Below are positions 8,105-16,954 of a stretch of DNA of 64,000 bases, in pieces (the first letter of the stretch is position 1; each line of letters begins with the position of its first letter). The notes under the pieces are model-generated. The model was not told the DNA's origin, searched no databases, and saw only the letters and a program-made list of their open reading frames with translations. Source of the stretch: Hydrogenophaga sp. GTDB lineage: Bacteria; Pseudomonadota; Gammaproteobacteria; Burkholderiales; Burkholderiaceae_C. Where the stretch lies: positions 1 through 64,000 of the forward strand of contig NZ_JADMKB010000011.1 in assembly GCF_018780075.1 (NCBI RefSeq). Direction: 5' to 3'. The position numbers and the translations under genes were made by a program.

Positions 8105-9298
8105 TCAGGCGATCACGCCCTGGGCACACATCGCGTCAATGTCACCGGGCGGGTAACCCAACGCCGACAGCAGTTCGTGGTTTTGTGCGCCGACCGGTTG
8201 CGGCGGCGACGTGACCGCCACCGGGCTGCGCGAGAGCTGGAAGCCCGACACCGGAACGGTCAGCCCCGCCAGCGCGCCGGCCTCGTCGGCGAACCGGTGC
8301 AGCACCGGGCGACCACGCACGTGTTCGTCCGCCAGCATCGCTTCCAGACGCTGCACACGGGAGACGGGCACGCGGTGTTCGCGCAGCAGCGACTCCCAGT
8401 GCGCCACGGGCTCGGTCGCGATGATCTGGGTCAGGACCTGGGCCTCTTCGGCATACCCTTTGATCCGCTCCCGGTTGTTGTCCTTGACCAGATCGGCGCG
8501 CCCCAGCGCTTCCCACAGCCGCCGCTGCTGCCGCAGGTTGGAGGCAGACACCATCAGCGGCGCGTCGCTGGCCTGGTAACAGCCGATGGTGGCGAAGGGG
8601 TAGCGGTTGCCCTTCTGCTCCGGGTGCGCGCCGTTCCAGAGGTAGCCGGTCAGGTGCGAACTGGCGAGGATCATCGCCACATCCGACATCGCCACCTCGA
8701 CGAACTGGCCCAGGCCGTCACCCTGGCTGCGCTGCAGCAGCGCCGCGAGGATGGCCATGGCAGCGGTGGTGCCCGTGGCGTAGTCCACCACCGGTGCGCC
8801 GCATTTCACGGGCGCCGTGCCCGGCTCACCGGTCATGGCCATCATCCCGGCGTAAGCCTGCACCACGCCGTCGTAGGCGGTCAGTTCGCGCTTGGGGCCG
8901 GTGCTGCCGAAGGCCGAGATGGAGCAGTAGACCAGCCGAGGGTTGATGGCCGACAGGTCCGCATACCCCAGGCCCAGCGCGTCGAAGGCACCCGGGCGGT
9001 AGTTCTCGATCAGCACATCGGCGGTCAGCACCAGTTGCCGCAACACCTGGCGCCCCGCCTCGGTTTTGAGGTTCAGTGCCAGGGACTTTTTGTTCGACGC
9101 CTGCGACAGGTAGGCCGTGCCCATGCCAGCGTCGTTGAGTGCGGCGTCCGAGCCCTGGAAACGGGCCTGATCGGGTTCCTCGGGTGACTCGATCTTGATC
9201 ACCTCGGCACCCATGACCGCGAGCTGGTAGCCCGCGAACGGACCGGCCAGCACATGGGTCAGATCGAGCACCCGGACACCCTGGAGAACGGGCTTCAT
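8105..9298 (-). CDS. Class III (formyl-CoA transferase family) CoA-transferase
   Basis: CaiB/BaiF-type CoA-transferase of 397 residues. It starts with the family hallmark GVRVLDLTHVLAGPFAGYQL and has NKKSLALNLKTEAG, IENYRPGAFDALGLGY and GEPGTAPVKCGAPVVDYATG. The last contains D172, aligned with the aspartate that forms the acyl anhydride in formyl-CoA transferase. The start at 9298 follows a Bug receptor by 10 bp. It presumably transfers CoA from a donor such as succinyl-CoA to the acid imported by the flanking receptors; acceptor and donor cannot be read from the sequence. It may feed the beta-oxidation-like operon at 34-42 kb, whose control region shares an operator with this operon. Confidence 0.88.
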   Translation of the reverse strand: MKPVLQGVRVLDLTHVLAGPFAGYQLAVMGAEVIKIESPEEPDQARFQGSDAALNDAGMGTAYLSQASNKKSLALNLKTEAGRQVLRQLVLTADVLIENYRPGAFDALGLGYADLSAINPRLVYCSISAFGSTGPKRELTAYDGVVQAYAGMMAMTGEPGTAPVKCGAPVVDYATGTTAAMAILAALLQRSQGDGLGQFVEVAMSDVAMILASSHLTGYLWNGAHPEQKGNRYPFATIGCYQASDAPLMVSASNLRQQRRLWEALGRADLVKDNNRERIKGYAEEAQVLTQIIATEPVAHWESLLREHRVPVSRVQRLEAMLADEHVRGRPVLHRFADEAGALAGLTVPVSGFQLSRSPVAVTSPPQPVGAQNHELLSALGYPPGDIDAMCAQGVIA

Positions 9299-9308
9299 GG
9301 CAGACGCC

Positions 9309-10295
9309 TCACTTGGCGAGCACATCGGCCTTGACGATCTTGGACCAGCGCTGGATTTCGGCCCGCACGAAGGCGTCGAACTCGGCCGGTGTGCCGGTCT
9401 GGACCACCATGCCCTCGCTCACCACCTTGGACTTGAAGACCTCGCTGGCGGCGGCCTTGCGTGTGGCCGCGTTCAGCCTGTCGATCACGGCCGCGGGCGT
9501 GCCCGCCGGCGCGTAGAAGCCGTACCAGCCTTCGGTGGCGTAACCGGGCACGCCGGCCTCGGCCACGGTCGGCACACTGGGATATGCCGTGGAGCGCTCG
9601 GCCGAGGTGATGGCCAGCGCCCGAAGCTTGCCGCTCTCGATGAAGCTGCCCACCGAGCCCGAGGTGGCAAAGATCATGTCGGTCTGTCCACCCAGCAGGT
9701 CGGTGAGCGCGGGGCCCGAACCCTTGTAGGCCACGTGCTTGATCTGGACCTTGGCCATGTCGGCGAACAGCGCACCGGCCAGGTGGGACGAGGTGCCATT
9801 GCCGGGTGATGCGTAGCTCAGCTTGTCCGGATCGGCTTTCGCGGCGGCGATGACGTCCTTGAGCGACTTGAAGGGGCTGTCAGCGCGCACCACCAGCACG
9901 TTGGGTGAGCGCACGATCATGGACACGGGCGCAAAGTCCTTCTCGGTCGAGTAGGGCATCTTGGCCATCAGGCTGGGGTTGACCGCGTGAGCGATCGACG
10001 AGACCACCAGCGTGTAGCCATCGGGCGCGCTCTTGGCCACCAGGTCGGTGCCGATGAGGGTGCTGGCGCCCGGCTTGTTGTCCACCACGACGGGTTGCCC
10101 CAGGTCCTTGGCCATCTCCACCGCCAGCGTGCGGGCGATCAGGTCCGTGCCGCCAGCGGGAGCGAAGGGCACCACCAGCTTGATGGGCTTGTCGGGGAAG
10201 GCGTGGGCGGGAGCGCTGACCAGCGCGACGGCCGCAGCGAGGCCTGCGAGCATCTTGAGCAGCTGGGGAAGGCTGCTTGCGAGGGATGTGTTCAT
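9309..10295 (-). CDS. TctC/Bug-family periplasmic receptor, first gene of operon
   Basis: Receptor of 328 residues. The signal peptide runs to about residue 32 (SAPAHA-F), followed by PDKPIKLVVPFAPAGGTDLIAR, NKPGASTLIGTDLV and SPGNGTSSHLAGALFA, all typical of Bug proteins. It heads the operon that continues with CoA-transferase, second receptor and hydrolase. A perfect ATTCCA-N5-TGGAAT dyad lies 99 bp upstream. The closest sequence relative inside this window is the receptor at 41.3-42.3 kb, which has the same PFA-AGGTDLIARTL and HAVNPSL patterns and the same operator, suggesting related ligands. Confidence 0.88.
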   Translation of the reverse strand: MNTSLASSLPQLLKMLAGLAAAVALVSAPAHAFPDKPIKLVVPFAPAGGTDLIARTLAVEMAKDLGQPVVVDNKPGASTLIGTDLVAKSAPDGYTLVVSSIAHAVNPSLMAKMPYSTEKDFAPVSMIVRSPNVLVVRADSPFKSLKDVIAAAKADPDKLSYASPGNGTSSHLAGALFADMAKVQIKHVAYKGSGPALTDLLGGQTDMIFATSGSVGSFIESGKLRALAITSAERSTAYPSVPTVAEAGVPGYATEGWYGFYAPAGTPAAVIDRLNAATRKAAASEVFKSKVVSEGMVVQTGTPAEFDAFVRAEIQRWSKIVKADVLAK

Positions 10296-10393
10296 TCATG
10301 TCTCCAGAGGATGTGTTGTGCGGCCGTGGGCGTCGGATCTCGTCTTCGGCCAACACGACTCTAGGAGGTATGCGCACTCGCAGCACCCCTCCC

Positions 10394-10410
10394 ATTCCAA
10401 CCTGTGGAAT
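10394..10410. promoter_or_regulatory. ATTCCA-N5-TGGAAT dyad, putative IclR operator
   Basis: ATTCCAACCTGTGGAAT is a perfect 6-bp inverted repeat with a 5-bp spacer. On the minus strand it is followed, 28 bases downstream of TGGAAT, by CCTAGA, a possible -10 element for the receptor/CoA-transferase operon. The same dyad with the same 28-base distance to CCTAAG occurs at 42437-42453 beside an iclR-family gene. Confidence 0.65.
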
Positions 10411-10420
10411 TTCAACGCGT

Positions 10421-11338
10421 CTACTCAGACCCGTTCGAGCACCACCGCTCCGAGCGCGAATGGGGCGCGTTGACAAAAACCTCCACTTCTGCCAGACGAC
10501 GGCCAACGTCCGCACTGACAAACTGAAGCAGAAACCGGCTGCACGGTCCCGACGCCTGGGTCTCCAGCAGCAGAACGTCGATCGATTCACCCAGGCCGAC
10601 ATTTCCCAGGAACAGGCACTCGCGACTCAGCACCGTCGAGTGAACCTCCAGCAGGCCCCAGTGCCACATCGCCCTGTCGGCCAGTGCTGTGAACGATGGG
10701 AAGTAGAGCAAGCCGGCCCCATTGAAGTCCGAACGCGGACAGGGCGTGGTTCGCCATGACCGCACAGCGGGGTGTCGGGTTGTCGAGGCCTGCCGCCACT
10801 GGCGCAGCCGCCCCAGCAAGCCAGCGGTGTCGGGCGTCGGATCGTCCACCATGGCCTCGGCCATGTCGGCCCGGCGCACCGAGTGGTTGTCGCCCGCCTG
10901 GTGCCGACTGACAAACACCGACAGCATGTCCAGCTCGGCCATCGCGATGTCGGCGCTGGCCAGGCGGTGGTGGCTCCAGGCATGGGACCGCCCCAGCCAG
11001 CGCAGGCGGCTGTTCAACCGTAGCGACTGCCCTTCCCGGCTCTGGTCCAGTTGCGCCTCGCGCAGGCGCAGCCAGCCAAAGGCTGCGTAGACTCGGCGCC
11101 CCCGCGTGTCCACCCATCGATCCGATGGCTGGCCCAGTGCCTGAGCCAGCGCGAGCCAATGCTGCGACCCGCAGGTGCGCTGCAGCCAGGTTTCCGACAG
11201 GCCGCAGGCGTTGAGCTCCGGCATTCCCGCCACCAGTTGCAGCGATTTTTCGCGGTCAAAGCGCGTTGCGGCGGTGCGCCGGTGCGGTGTCGGTTGCACC
11301 GCCTCCGGATGCCTCTCGCCAGTCTCCAGCAGGTGCAT
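10421..11338 (-). CDS. Pnap_2097-type probable biosynthetic protein, last gene of the Nit1C-type cluster
   Basis: Protein of 305 residues that I place, by overall pattern, in the 'Pnap_2097' family of probable biosynthetic proteins, which is related to LnmK-type acyltransferase/decarboxylase hot-dog proteins. Visible features are [16 protein letters not shown] near residues 45-60, a [14 protein letters not shown] strand and a C-terminal half with [10 protein letters not shown]. The ATG at 11338 follows the flavoprotein stop by two bases, so it is almost certainly co-transcribed. It lacks a signal peptide and membrane segments. The reaction is unknown. Its position suggests acyl or thioester chemistry on the product of the nitrilase cluster, but that is inference. 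Confidence 0.6.
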   Translation of the reverse strand: MHLLETGERHPEAVQPTPHRRTAATRFDREKSLQLVAGMPELNACGLSETWLQRTCGSQHWLALAQALGQPSDRWVDTRGRRVYAAFGWLRLREAQLDQSREGQSLRLNSRLRWLGRSHAWSHHRLASADIAMAELDMLSVFVSRHQAGDNHSVRRADMAEAMVDDPTPDTAGLLGRLRQWRQASTTRHPAVRSWRTTPCPRSDFNGAGLLYFPSFTALADRAMWHWGLLEVHSTVLSRECLFLGNVGLGESIDVLLLETQASGPCSRFLLQFVSADVGRRLAEVEVFVNAPHSRSERWCSNGSE

Positions 11339-11340
11339 GC

Positions 11341-12633
11341 TCAGGCCAGCGTGATCTCGGCGCTGCAGACCTTGCCCGGTCGGGTTTCGGCCTGGTGGGC
11401 CTGGTGGTGCGCGATGCGCTCGGCGATGAACTTCGCGTCCCGCGCCACACCCGAGAAGCGGCCGGACCCCCAGGTGTGCAACCAGGGCAGACCGACGAAG
11501 TACAGGCCCGGCACCGAAGTCACGCCGCGCTCGTGCACCGGGTGGCCACGCCCCGTGAACACGGGTGCATTGAGCCAGCGGAAGTCGGGCGCGAAGCCGA
11601 TGCACCAGATGACGGAGGTAATGCCGGACTCGGCCAGCGACAGGGTCTCCCGCTCCTCGGTCGGGCTCCACACGGGCTGGTAGACCTCGCCCGCCGGTGC
11701 ATCAATGCCTTGCTCGGCGATGTGTTTGTCGATGGCGGCGTTGATGCCGTTGTAGGTGCGGTCCGCCTGGTCCAGGGCTGCGCCGAGGTTGGTGGCGAAG
11801 CGCAGCGTGTCCCCTTCCAATCCTTCGAGCAAGCCGTAAAGATCCATGCCTTCCTGCGCAAAGCGGCGCAGGTCGATGTCGCGCCCGCCGTCGCGGCCGG
11901 TGACATAGTGATTGGTGTTGTCGCGCACACCCTCGCGCAGCGGATGCTGCGACACGGGCATGTCGTAGTAGCCCATGTCGGCCAGCCAGTCCACCACATC
12001 GCGACCGCGGTAGAACCGTGCGCAGCGCGGTGCATCGCCCACGGCCAGCACCACCTGGCGGCCCGCGAGATGCAAGTCTTCCGCGATCTGCGCCCCACTT
12101 TGGCCCGAGCCAACCACCAGCACCTTGCCGGGGGGCAGTTGGTCGGCGTTGCGGTAGTCGGCCGAATGGATCTGGCGGATGCTCTCTGGCAAGCGTTCGG
12201 CCAGGCGCGGCACGATGGGCTGGTGGTAGCCGCCCGAAGCCACCACCACCTGTTCGGCCAGGCACTCGCCTTCGCTGGTGCGCACCAGAAAGCCTCCAGC
12301 CACCGGCTGCACCAGCTCCACCGCCACGCCTTCGCGCAGCGGCGCATCCACCGCAGCCTTGAAGCCCGCCAGATATTGATTGATCTGGTCTTTCTTCATG
12401 AAGCCGTGCGGCGCATCGCCCTGGTAGGCATGCCCCGGCAAGGCGCACTGCCAGTTGGGCGTGACCAGGCAGAAGTTGTCCCAGCGCTGGGTGCGCCAGG
12501 CGTGCAGCGCCTCGTGCTTTTCGAGGACCACGTGGTCGATGTCCAGGGACTGCAAGCCGTGGCTGACCGACAGACCAGCCTGGCCGCCGCCCACGATGAC
12601 CACGCTGTGGCGGGGAATTTGAGATGAAGACAT
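11341..12633 (-). CDS. MSMEG_0569-family flavin-dependent oxidoreductase (Nit1C cluster, NitH-type)
   Basis: FAD/NAD(P)H-dependent monooxygenase-like protein of 430 residues. The FAD-binding Rossmann motif [12 protein letters not shown] is at residues 11-22, and the second dinucleotide motif [15 protein letters not shown] is near residue 172. Between them is an ASGGYHQP segment, as in flavin-containing monooxygenases. It is the conserved flavoprotein of nitrilase gene clusters first named from Mycobacterium and cyanobacterial genomes. Start 12633 (MSSSQIPRH) leaves 33 bp after the small preceding gene. Likely role: oxidation of a nitrile-cluster intermediate; the exact substrate is not known. 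Confidence 0.85.
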   Translation of the reverse strand: MSSSQIPRHSVVIVGGGQAGLSVSHGLQSLDIDHVVLEKHEALHAWRTQRWDNFCLVTPNWQCALPGHAYQGDAPHGFMKKDQINQYLAGFKAAVDAPLREGVAVELVQPVAGGFLVRTSEGECLAEQVVVASGGYHQPIVPRLAERLPESIRQIHSADYRNADQLPPGKVLVVGSGQSGAQIAEDLHLAGRQVVLAVGDAPRCARFYRGRDVVDWLADMGYYDMPVSQHPLREGVRDNTNHYVTGRDGGRDIDLRRFAQEGMDLYGLLEGLEGDTLRFATNLGAALDQADRTYNGINAAIDKHIAEQGIDAPAGEVYQPVWSPTEERETLSLAESGITSVIWCIGFAPDFRWLNAPVFTGRGHPVHERGVTSVPGLYFVGLPWLHTWGSGRFSGVARDAKFIAERIAHHQAHQAETRPGKVCSAEITLA

Positions 12634-12666
12634 GGAAAACTCCTTGACGGGATCGGGTGGGGTGGA

Positions 12667-12963
12667 TCAGGACTGGGCCGGTGCAAAACCGACGATGCGG
12701 ACTGAAGTGCCGGGCTGCCCGGCAAAGATGGCGGCGCGTGCTTCGGTGTCCACGAGCTGATCGCCGGCGCGGGAGCACACAAAACCGAACTTGGCCTGCA
12801 CCCGCTGGTTGGCGATGGCCGTGGCTTCGCGCACGCGGCGCAGGAAATCGTCCAGCGGGTAGTCGGTGCCGGGCGTGAAAAAGTCTTCGATCACCAGCGA
12901 GGGCGAGTACGACACGCTCTGTGAGGCGTCGGGCCACTGGATGGTGTAGTGCATGGCGGGCAT
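12667..12963 (-). CDS. MSMEG_0570-family small protein (Nit1C cluster, NitG-type)
   Basis: Small protein of 98 residues with MHYTIQWPDASQSVSYSPS, then EDFFTPGTDYPLDDFLRRV and a FGFVCSRAGDQL segment, which match the nitrogen-starvation-associated small protein that recurs in Nit1C clusters. The start is taken at 12963 (MPAMHY); an internal ATG three codons later is equally possible. It sits between the glycosyltransferase (14-bp gap) and the flavoprotein genes. No catalytic motif is apparent and the function is unknown. Confidence 0.78.
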   Translation of the reverse strand: MPAMHYTIQWPDASQSVSYSPSLVIEDFFTPGTDYPLDDFLRRVREATAIANQRVQAKFGFVCSRAGDQLVDTEARAAIFAGQPGTSVRIVGFAPAQS

Positions 12964-12977
12964 TGGGGGTCTCCGGT

Positions 12978-14189
12978 TCAGTTGCAAAGGGTTAGAGGTT
13001 CATGGTCCGCAGCCTTGCGATGTGCGGCCAACAGCTCGGCGTACCAGGCTTCGTGCAGTGCCGCGCTGCGGATCCAGCTGTGGTCCAGGCAGACCGGCGG
13101 GGTGGCGGTGAGGCGGGGCATGCTGGCGGCGGCTTGCAGCCCCGATGCGATGGAGGCGGTGTCTTCCGGATCGCACCAGGCGACGCCTGGTGAGGTAGAA
13201 AAGTGTTCAGTGAACGGCGGCCGACGAGACACCAGCACCGGCGTGCCGCAAGCCAGCCCCTCCAGCGCCGCCAAACCAAACCCCTCCATCAACGAAGGCA
13301 TCGCCAGCACGGCGGCGCGCCGCATCAGTACTGGCATCAGGTCGTCGGGCAAGGTGCCAGTGCGCAGGACGGGCTGGCCCACACCCTCGCTCAGACCGTT
13401 CTCGACCAGGGTGTGCACCCAGGCGCGCTGGGCGGCGCTGTGGTCCAACATGCTGGCGCCGCCGACCACCACCAGGCGTGCATCGGCCCAGGCCGGGTTG
13501 CTGCGGCGCAGCTGGGCAAAGGCCTGCAGCAGCCGCACGCTGTTCTTGCGCTGCTCGACACCCCCGACCAACAGGCACACCGGACTCGCCTGCTGGTCCA
13601 GCCCCAGCACGGCCAGACGCAGTTCATCACCCGCAGTCGCTTCGATCCGGTAGCGGTCCAGGTTCACGCCGTTGTGCATGCGCCTCGCGGGGTGGTACAG
13701 CACCTCGCGGAAGTGATCGGTCCACAGATCGCTCACGCACGCGATCCCGTCGGCGGCGCGCCAGGCGCGCTCTTGCCAGGCCATGAGGGTGGCGCTCTCG
13801 AACACGTCCAGGTGGTGCACGGTGCGCGCCCAGGGTGGCAGCGCCCTGCCCTGCTGCCGCAGCAGTGCCAGGGCGTTGCCGCTCAGGCTGTCCTGCGCGT
13901 GCAGGACGTCGTAGCGCCCGTCCGTCAGGAGCGGTGGCAGGCCCTGGACCAGGGTGTCAATGCGCTGCGCCACCTGCGCTTGCAGATCACCCGTGAGATG
14001 GGGCAGGCCCAACACATGCAGCGGGAAGTCCACCTCACGGAACAGCTGTTCACCCGGCTCGGCAGACGCCATCACCGTAACGGAGTGTCCTCGCGCCACC
14101 AGCGCCTGAGCGAGCTCCAATGTGTGCACCACGCCACCGCGTGCTCGCACCGAATGGGTCAGCAGCCCGATGCGCAGACGCTTGTTCAT
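12978..14189 (-). CDS. MSMEG_0565-family glycosyltransferase (Nit1C cluster)
   Basis: GT4-type glycosyltransferase of 403 residues. The N-terminal acceptor domain starts MNKRLRIGLLTHSVRARGGV, and the C-terminal nucleotide-sugar domain has SLMEGFGLAALEGLACGTPVL, the EX7E motif of GT-B retaining enzymes, near residue 310. The ATG at 14189 overlaps the stop of the AIR-synthase-like gene (TCATG on the plus strand), so translation is coupled. This glycosyltransferase is found in many but not all Nit1C clusters, which suggests that the final product may be glycosylated. The acceptor is unknown. Confidence 0.85.
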   Translation of the reverse strand: MNKRLRIGLLTHSVRARGGVVHTLELAQALVARGHSVTVMASAEPGEQLFREVDFPLHVLGLPHLTGDLQAQVAQRIDTLVQGLPPLLTDGRYDVLHAQDSLSGNALALLRQQGRALPPWARTVHHLDVFESATLMAWQERAWRAADGIACVSDLWTDHFREVLYHPARRMHNGVNLDRYRIEATAGDELRLAVLGLDQQASPVCLLVGGVEQRKNSVRLLQAFAQLRRSNPAWADARLVVVGGASMLDHSAAQRAWVHTLVENGLSEGVGQPVLRTGTLPDDLMPVLMRRAAVLAMPSLMEGFGLAALEGLACGTPVLVSRRPPFTEHFSTSPGVAWCDPEDTASIASGLQAAASMPRLTATPPVCLDHSWIRSAALHEAWYAELLAAHRKAADHEPLTLCN

Positions 14190-15181
14190 GACGGCTCCCG
14201 GCTGGTGATGAAGGGGGTCTGAGCGTGGTCCCATAGCAAGGCTTGTTCACCCTCGTGGCTCACACGCAGGCGGCTTCCCTCGCACACCGTGCCCACGTCG
14301 GCACAGGCGATGTTGCGTGCCCCGAAATGCGCCCGCACCCGCTCGGCGTATTCGGGTCGCACGCTCAGTACGTAACCGAAACTGGGGAAGGCGCACAACC
14401 AGCGCAGGAAAACGGCGCTGTCTGAGCCCAGGTCGATCTCACTCACCGGGCGCGGCAAGTCGTCGAGGTGAATCTCGGCGCCCACACCGGAGCACTCCAG
14501 CAGCATGAGGATCGACCCCAGCACGCCGGCCATGCTGATGTCTTTGCCGGCGTCGCACCAGCCCGCCTCGGCCAGTTGGGGCAACAGTTCCATGTCGCCG
14601 CGCAGGCGCTCGGCTGGCGCCTCGGTCGAGGCGTTCCAGAACGGGTACGGCGCCTGCCACTGGCCGCGCAAGTCCACCGCCACCAGCAGGTGGTCGCCGG
14701 GCCGCGCGGCAAAGCTGCTGATCAGTCGCTGCGCCCGACCCAGCACGGCCACAGCGAGCTGCCCGCTGGCGCTCTGCAGGTTGGTGTGCCCGCCGACCAG
14801 CGGCACGCCGTAGCGCTCGGCCGCAGCGCGCATGCCCGCCAGCACGTCGCGGGCCTGGGGCTCGCTGCTGGCCCACAGGGCGTCCACCAGCGCCACCGCG
14901 CGCCCGCCCATGGCCGCCACGTCGCTCAGGTTCACCATCACGGCGCTGTAGCCGGCGAACCAGGGCATGGACTCCACCAGGTCTTGCACCAGGCCTTCAA
15001 TGGCAAGCAACACATGCCCGGTGCCCGAAGGATCTGGGAGCACCGCGCAGTCGTCCCCGTTGGGCACTGCCGTCACACCGGTGGTCGGCGCCAGTTGCGC
15101 CATCACCCCCGCGATGTCGCGCTTGTGGGTGAAGCCGCGACTGGCACGCAGGCGGGCGACCAGGTCTTCCACCGGGGTCAT
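14186..15181 (-). CDS. AIR-synthase (PurM)-like protein (Nit1C cluster, NitF-type)
   Basis: PurM/SelD-fold protein of 331 residues. It shows NGDDCAVLPD (the N-terminal metal/nucleotide loop of PurM-like proteins), NLSDVAAMGGRAVALVDALW, and GGHTNLQS, then GKDISMAGVLGS in the second domain. This is the Sll0787-type component of nitrilase clusters and is not the purine enzyme itself. In Mycobacterium the equivalent protein is fused to the acetyltransferase; here the two are separate genes overlapping by four bases. Probably an ATP-dependent cyclisation or activation step; the substrate is unproven. Confidence 0.82.
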   Translation of the reverse strand: MTPVEDLVARLRASRGFTHKRDIAGVMAQLAPTTGVTAVPNGDDCAVLPDPSGTGHVLLAIEGLVQDLVESMPWFAGYSAVMVNLSDVAAMGGRAVALVDALWASSEPQARDVLAGMRAAAERYGVPLVGGHTNLQSASGQLAVAVLGRAQRLISSFAARPGDHLLVAVDLRGQWQAPYPFWNASTEAPAERLRGDMELLPQLAEAGWCDAGKDISMAGVLGSILMLLECSGVGAEIHLDDLPRPVSEIDLGSDSAVFLRWLCAFPSFGYVLSVRPEYAERVRAHFGARNIACADVGTVCEGSRLRVSHEGEQALLWDHAQTPFITSREPS

Positions 15182-15792
15182 GCGCCTGCTCCCTGGGTCA
15201 GCACGAAGCCGGCAAACGGCGTCGCGCACGGCGGGTAGTGGTCCAGGTCCGCGCGCATGAGCGCGTGCACCCGGCCGTGCAGCACCATCTCGTCCAGCAC
15301 CTGCCAGTGCATGCGACGGAACAGTGCCACGTTCTGCGCCTGCACGTGTGCCAGAAATTCGGTGCAGCCCTGCGCGTGGGCGCTGCACACCGCCAGGCGG
15401 ATCAGGGTGCTGCCCAGCTTGCCGTGTTGGCGCCAGTCGCGGCGCACCGCCAGACGCGAGCCCCACCAGGTGCCAGGCAGCGCCTCGTGGATGCGCACCG
15501 TGCCCAGCACCTCGTCGGGCTCCCCGGCCAGGCAGGACAGCGCCACCAGCGAACGCACCGACGGCACGTTGCGGTCGATGTCGTCCACATCGTCGCCATC
15601 AAACAGCCCTTGTTCCGCGCAAAACACCTGCCGGCGCAGCGCGTGGGCTTCCTGGTTCATCCAGGGGCCGCTGGCCCACTGCACACGGAAAGCCTGCGGC
15701 CGGTAGCTGCTGCTCAGATCGCACCAGGGCTCGGGCACCCGGTCCAGGTTGGCCACGGTATGGGACAGGGAATGCATGGTGGGCGCGTCCAT
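15178..15792 (-). CDS. GNAT-type N-acetyltransferase (Nit1C cluster, NitE-type)
   Basis: GNAT-fold protein of 204 residues, the Sll0786/MSMEG_0567 N-terminal type. The segment EAHALRRQVFCAEQGLFDGDD resembles the autoinducer-synthase-like GNAT N-terminus. VLGTVRIHEALPGTWWGSRLAV followed by GKLGSTLIRLAV is the acetyl-CoA pyrophosphate-binding region. Start 15792 lies four bases after the radical SAM stop. It overlaps the downstream AIR-synthase-like gene by four bases. The acyl acceptor is unknown. Confidence 0.82.
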   Translation of the reverse strand: MDAPTMHSLSHTVANLDRVPEPWCDLSSSYRPQAFRVQWASGPWMNQEAHALRRQVFCAEQGLFDGDDVDDIDRNVPSVRSLVALSCLAGEPDEVLGTVRIHEALPGTWWGSRLAVRRDWRQHGKLGSTLIRLAVCSAHAQGCTEFLAHVQAQNVALFRRMHWQVLDEMVLHGRVHALMRADLDHYPPCATPFAGFVLTQGAGA

Positions 15793-15796
15793 GGTG

Positions 15797-16948
15797 TCAA
15801 GCAGCCAATGGCGTTTCGTAGCGAGACAGCGTCGAGCAGGCGGCGCAGCGGCCACAACCGGCCTTGATGTCGCCAGCCCTCAAGCCTGCCTCAGCGACCA
15901 TGTCGCCCAGCGGCGCCAGCACGCTGCGCATGAAATCGGCCGTCGGCGCGGGCATGTCTTCCAGCGGCGTGCCGCTGATGGGGACGAATGGCACGACAAA
16001 GGGATAGACCCCCAGGTCCAGCAGGCGCTGGCTGGTGGCCAGCAAGGTCTCTGGGCTGTCGCCCAGGCCGGCGAGCAGGTAGGTGCTGACCTGGCCACGC
16101 CCGAACACGTCCACCGCGGCGGCAAACGCATCCCAGTAGCGCGCCATGGGCACCTCGGCCTTGCCCGGCAGCATGTGCTGGCGCAGCGCGTCGCCCACCA
16201 CCTCCAAGTGCATGCCCAGCGTGTCCACACCCGCGTCCTTGAGGCGCTGGAACCAGGCGTCGGTGTCGGGTGGCTCGCACTGGGCCTGCAAGGGCAGGTC
16301 CACCGCTGTGCGGATGGCCTGCGCGCTTTCGCACAGGATCTGCGCCCCCCGGTCGGCTGTGGGTGGTGTGCCCGTGGTCATGACCATGTGCTTCACACCA
16401 TCGAGCTCCACCGCGGCCTTGGCCACCTCGGCCAGTTGCGCCGGGGTCTTGCGTGCGATGGTGCGCCCTGCCGCCAGCGACTGGCCGATCGCGCAGAACT
16501 TGCAGGCCTTGCGCCGGCTCTCGTAGCGGATGCAGGTCTGCAGCACGGTGGTGGCCAGCACGTCGGCCCCGTGCAGGGTCGCGATCTGCTGGTAGGGAAT
16601 ACCGTCGGCGGTGCTCAGCCCGTAGAAGCGGGGCTGGGTCGGGAATCGGATGCTCGCGATGGGGATGCTACCCCGACGCAGCACGCTCACCCCGTCAGCA
16701 CCGGGCGCGTCGGCCACGAAGGGCGAGCTGAAAGCCGTGGCCGTGTGCACCGGCACCATCAGCGTGACACCGTCCACCGTCACGGCCTTGTGGTCCGACG
16801 GCCCTGCCCCGCCCCGGCGGCTGGCCGCCCCGGCCGACGGGTCCAGCAGGCGCAAGCCCTGGGACTGCAGTTCGGTCATCAGTTGCCGGCTGTTCGGCGC
16901 ATCCGCCAGGCGCGGCGGCGTGTCAATGGCGATCGCGGTCATGGTCAT
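15797..16948 (-). CDS. MSMEG_0568-family radical SAM protein (Nit1C cluster, NitD-type)
   Basis: Radical SAM enzyme of 383 residues. The cluster-binding cysteines sit in CIRYESRRKACKFC near residues 138-151, giving CX9CX2C instead of the canonical CX3CX2C. A TTGTPPTADRG glycine-rich motif follows and a C-terminal GCGRCAACS (CX2CX2C) may bind an extra cluster. It is the signature radical enzyme of nitrilase clusters. The start at 16948 is six bases after the nitrilase stop. The reaction is not established; radical chemistry on an amino acid or nitrile precursor is plausible. Confidence 0.88.
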   Translation of the reverse strand: MTMTAIAIDTPPRLADAPNSRQLMTELQSQGLRLLDPSAGAASRRGGAGPSDHKAVTVDGVTLMVPVHTATAFSSPFVADAPGADGVSVLRRGSIPIASIRFPTQPRFYGLSTADGIPYQQIATLHGADVLATTVLQTCIRYESRRKACKFCAIGQSLAAGRTIARKTPAQLAEVAKAAVELDGVKHMVMTTGTPPTADRGAQILCESAQAIRTAVDLPLQAQCEPPDTDAWFQRLKDAGVDTLGMHLEVVGDALRQHMLPGKAEVPMARYWDAFAAAVDVFGRGQVSTYLLAGLGDSPETLLATSQRLLDLGVYPFVVPFVPISGTPLEDMPAPTADFMRSVLAPLGDMVAEAGLRAGDIKAGCGRCAACSTLSRYETPLAA

Positions 16949-16954
16949 CTCCGG

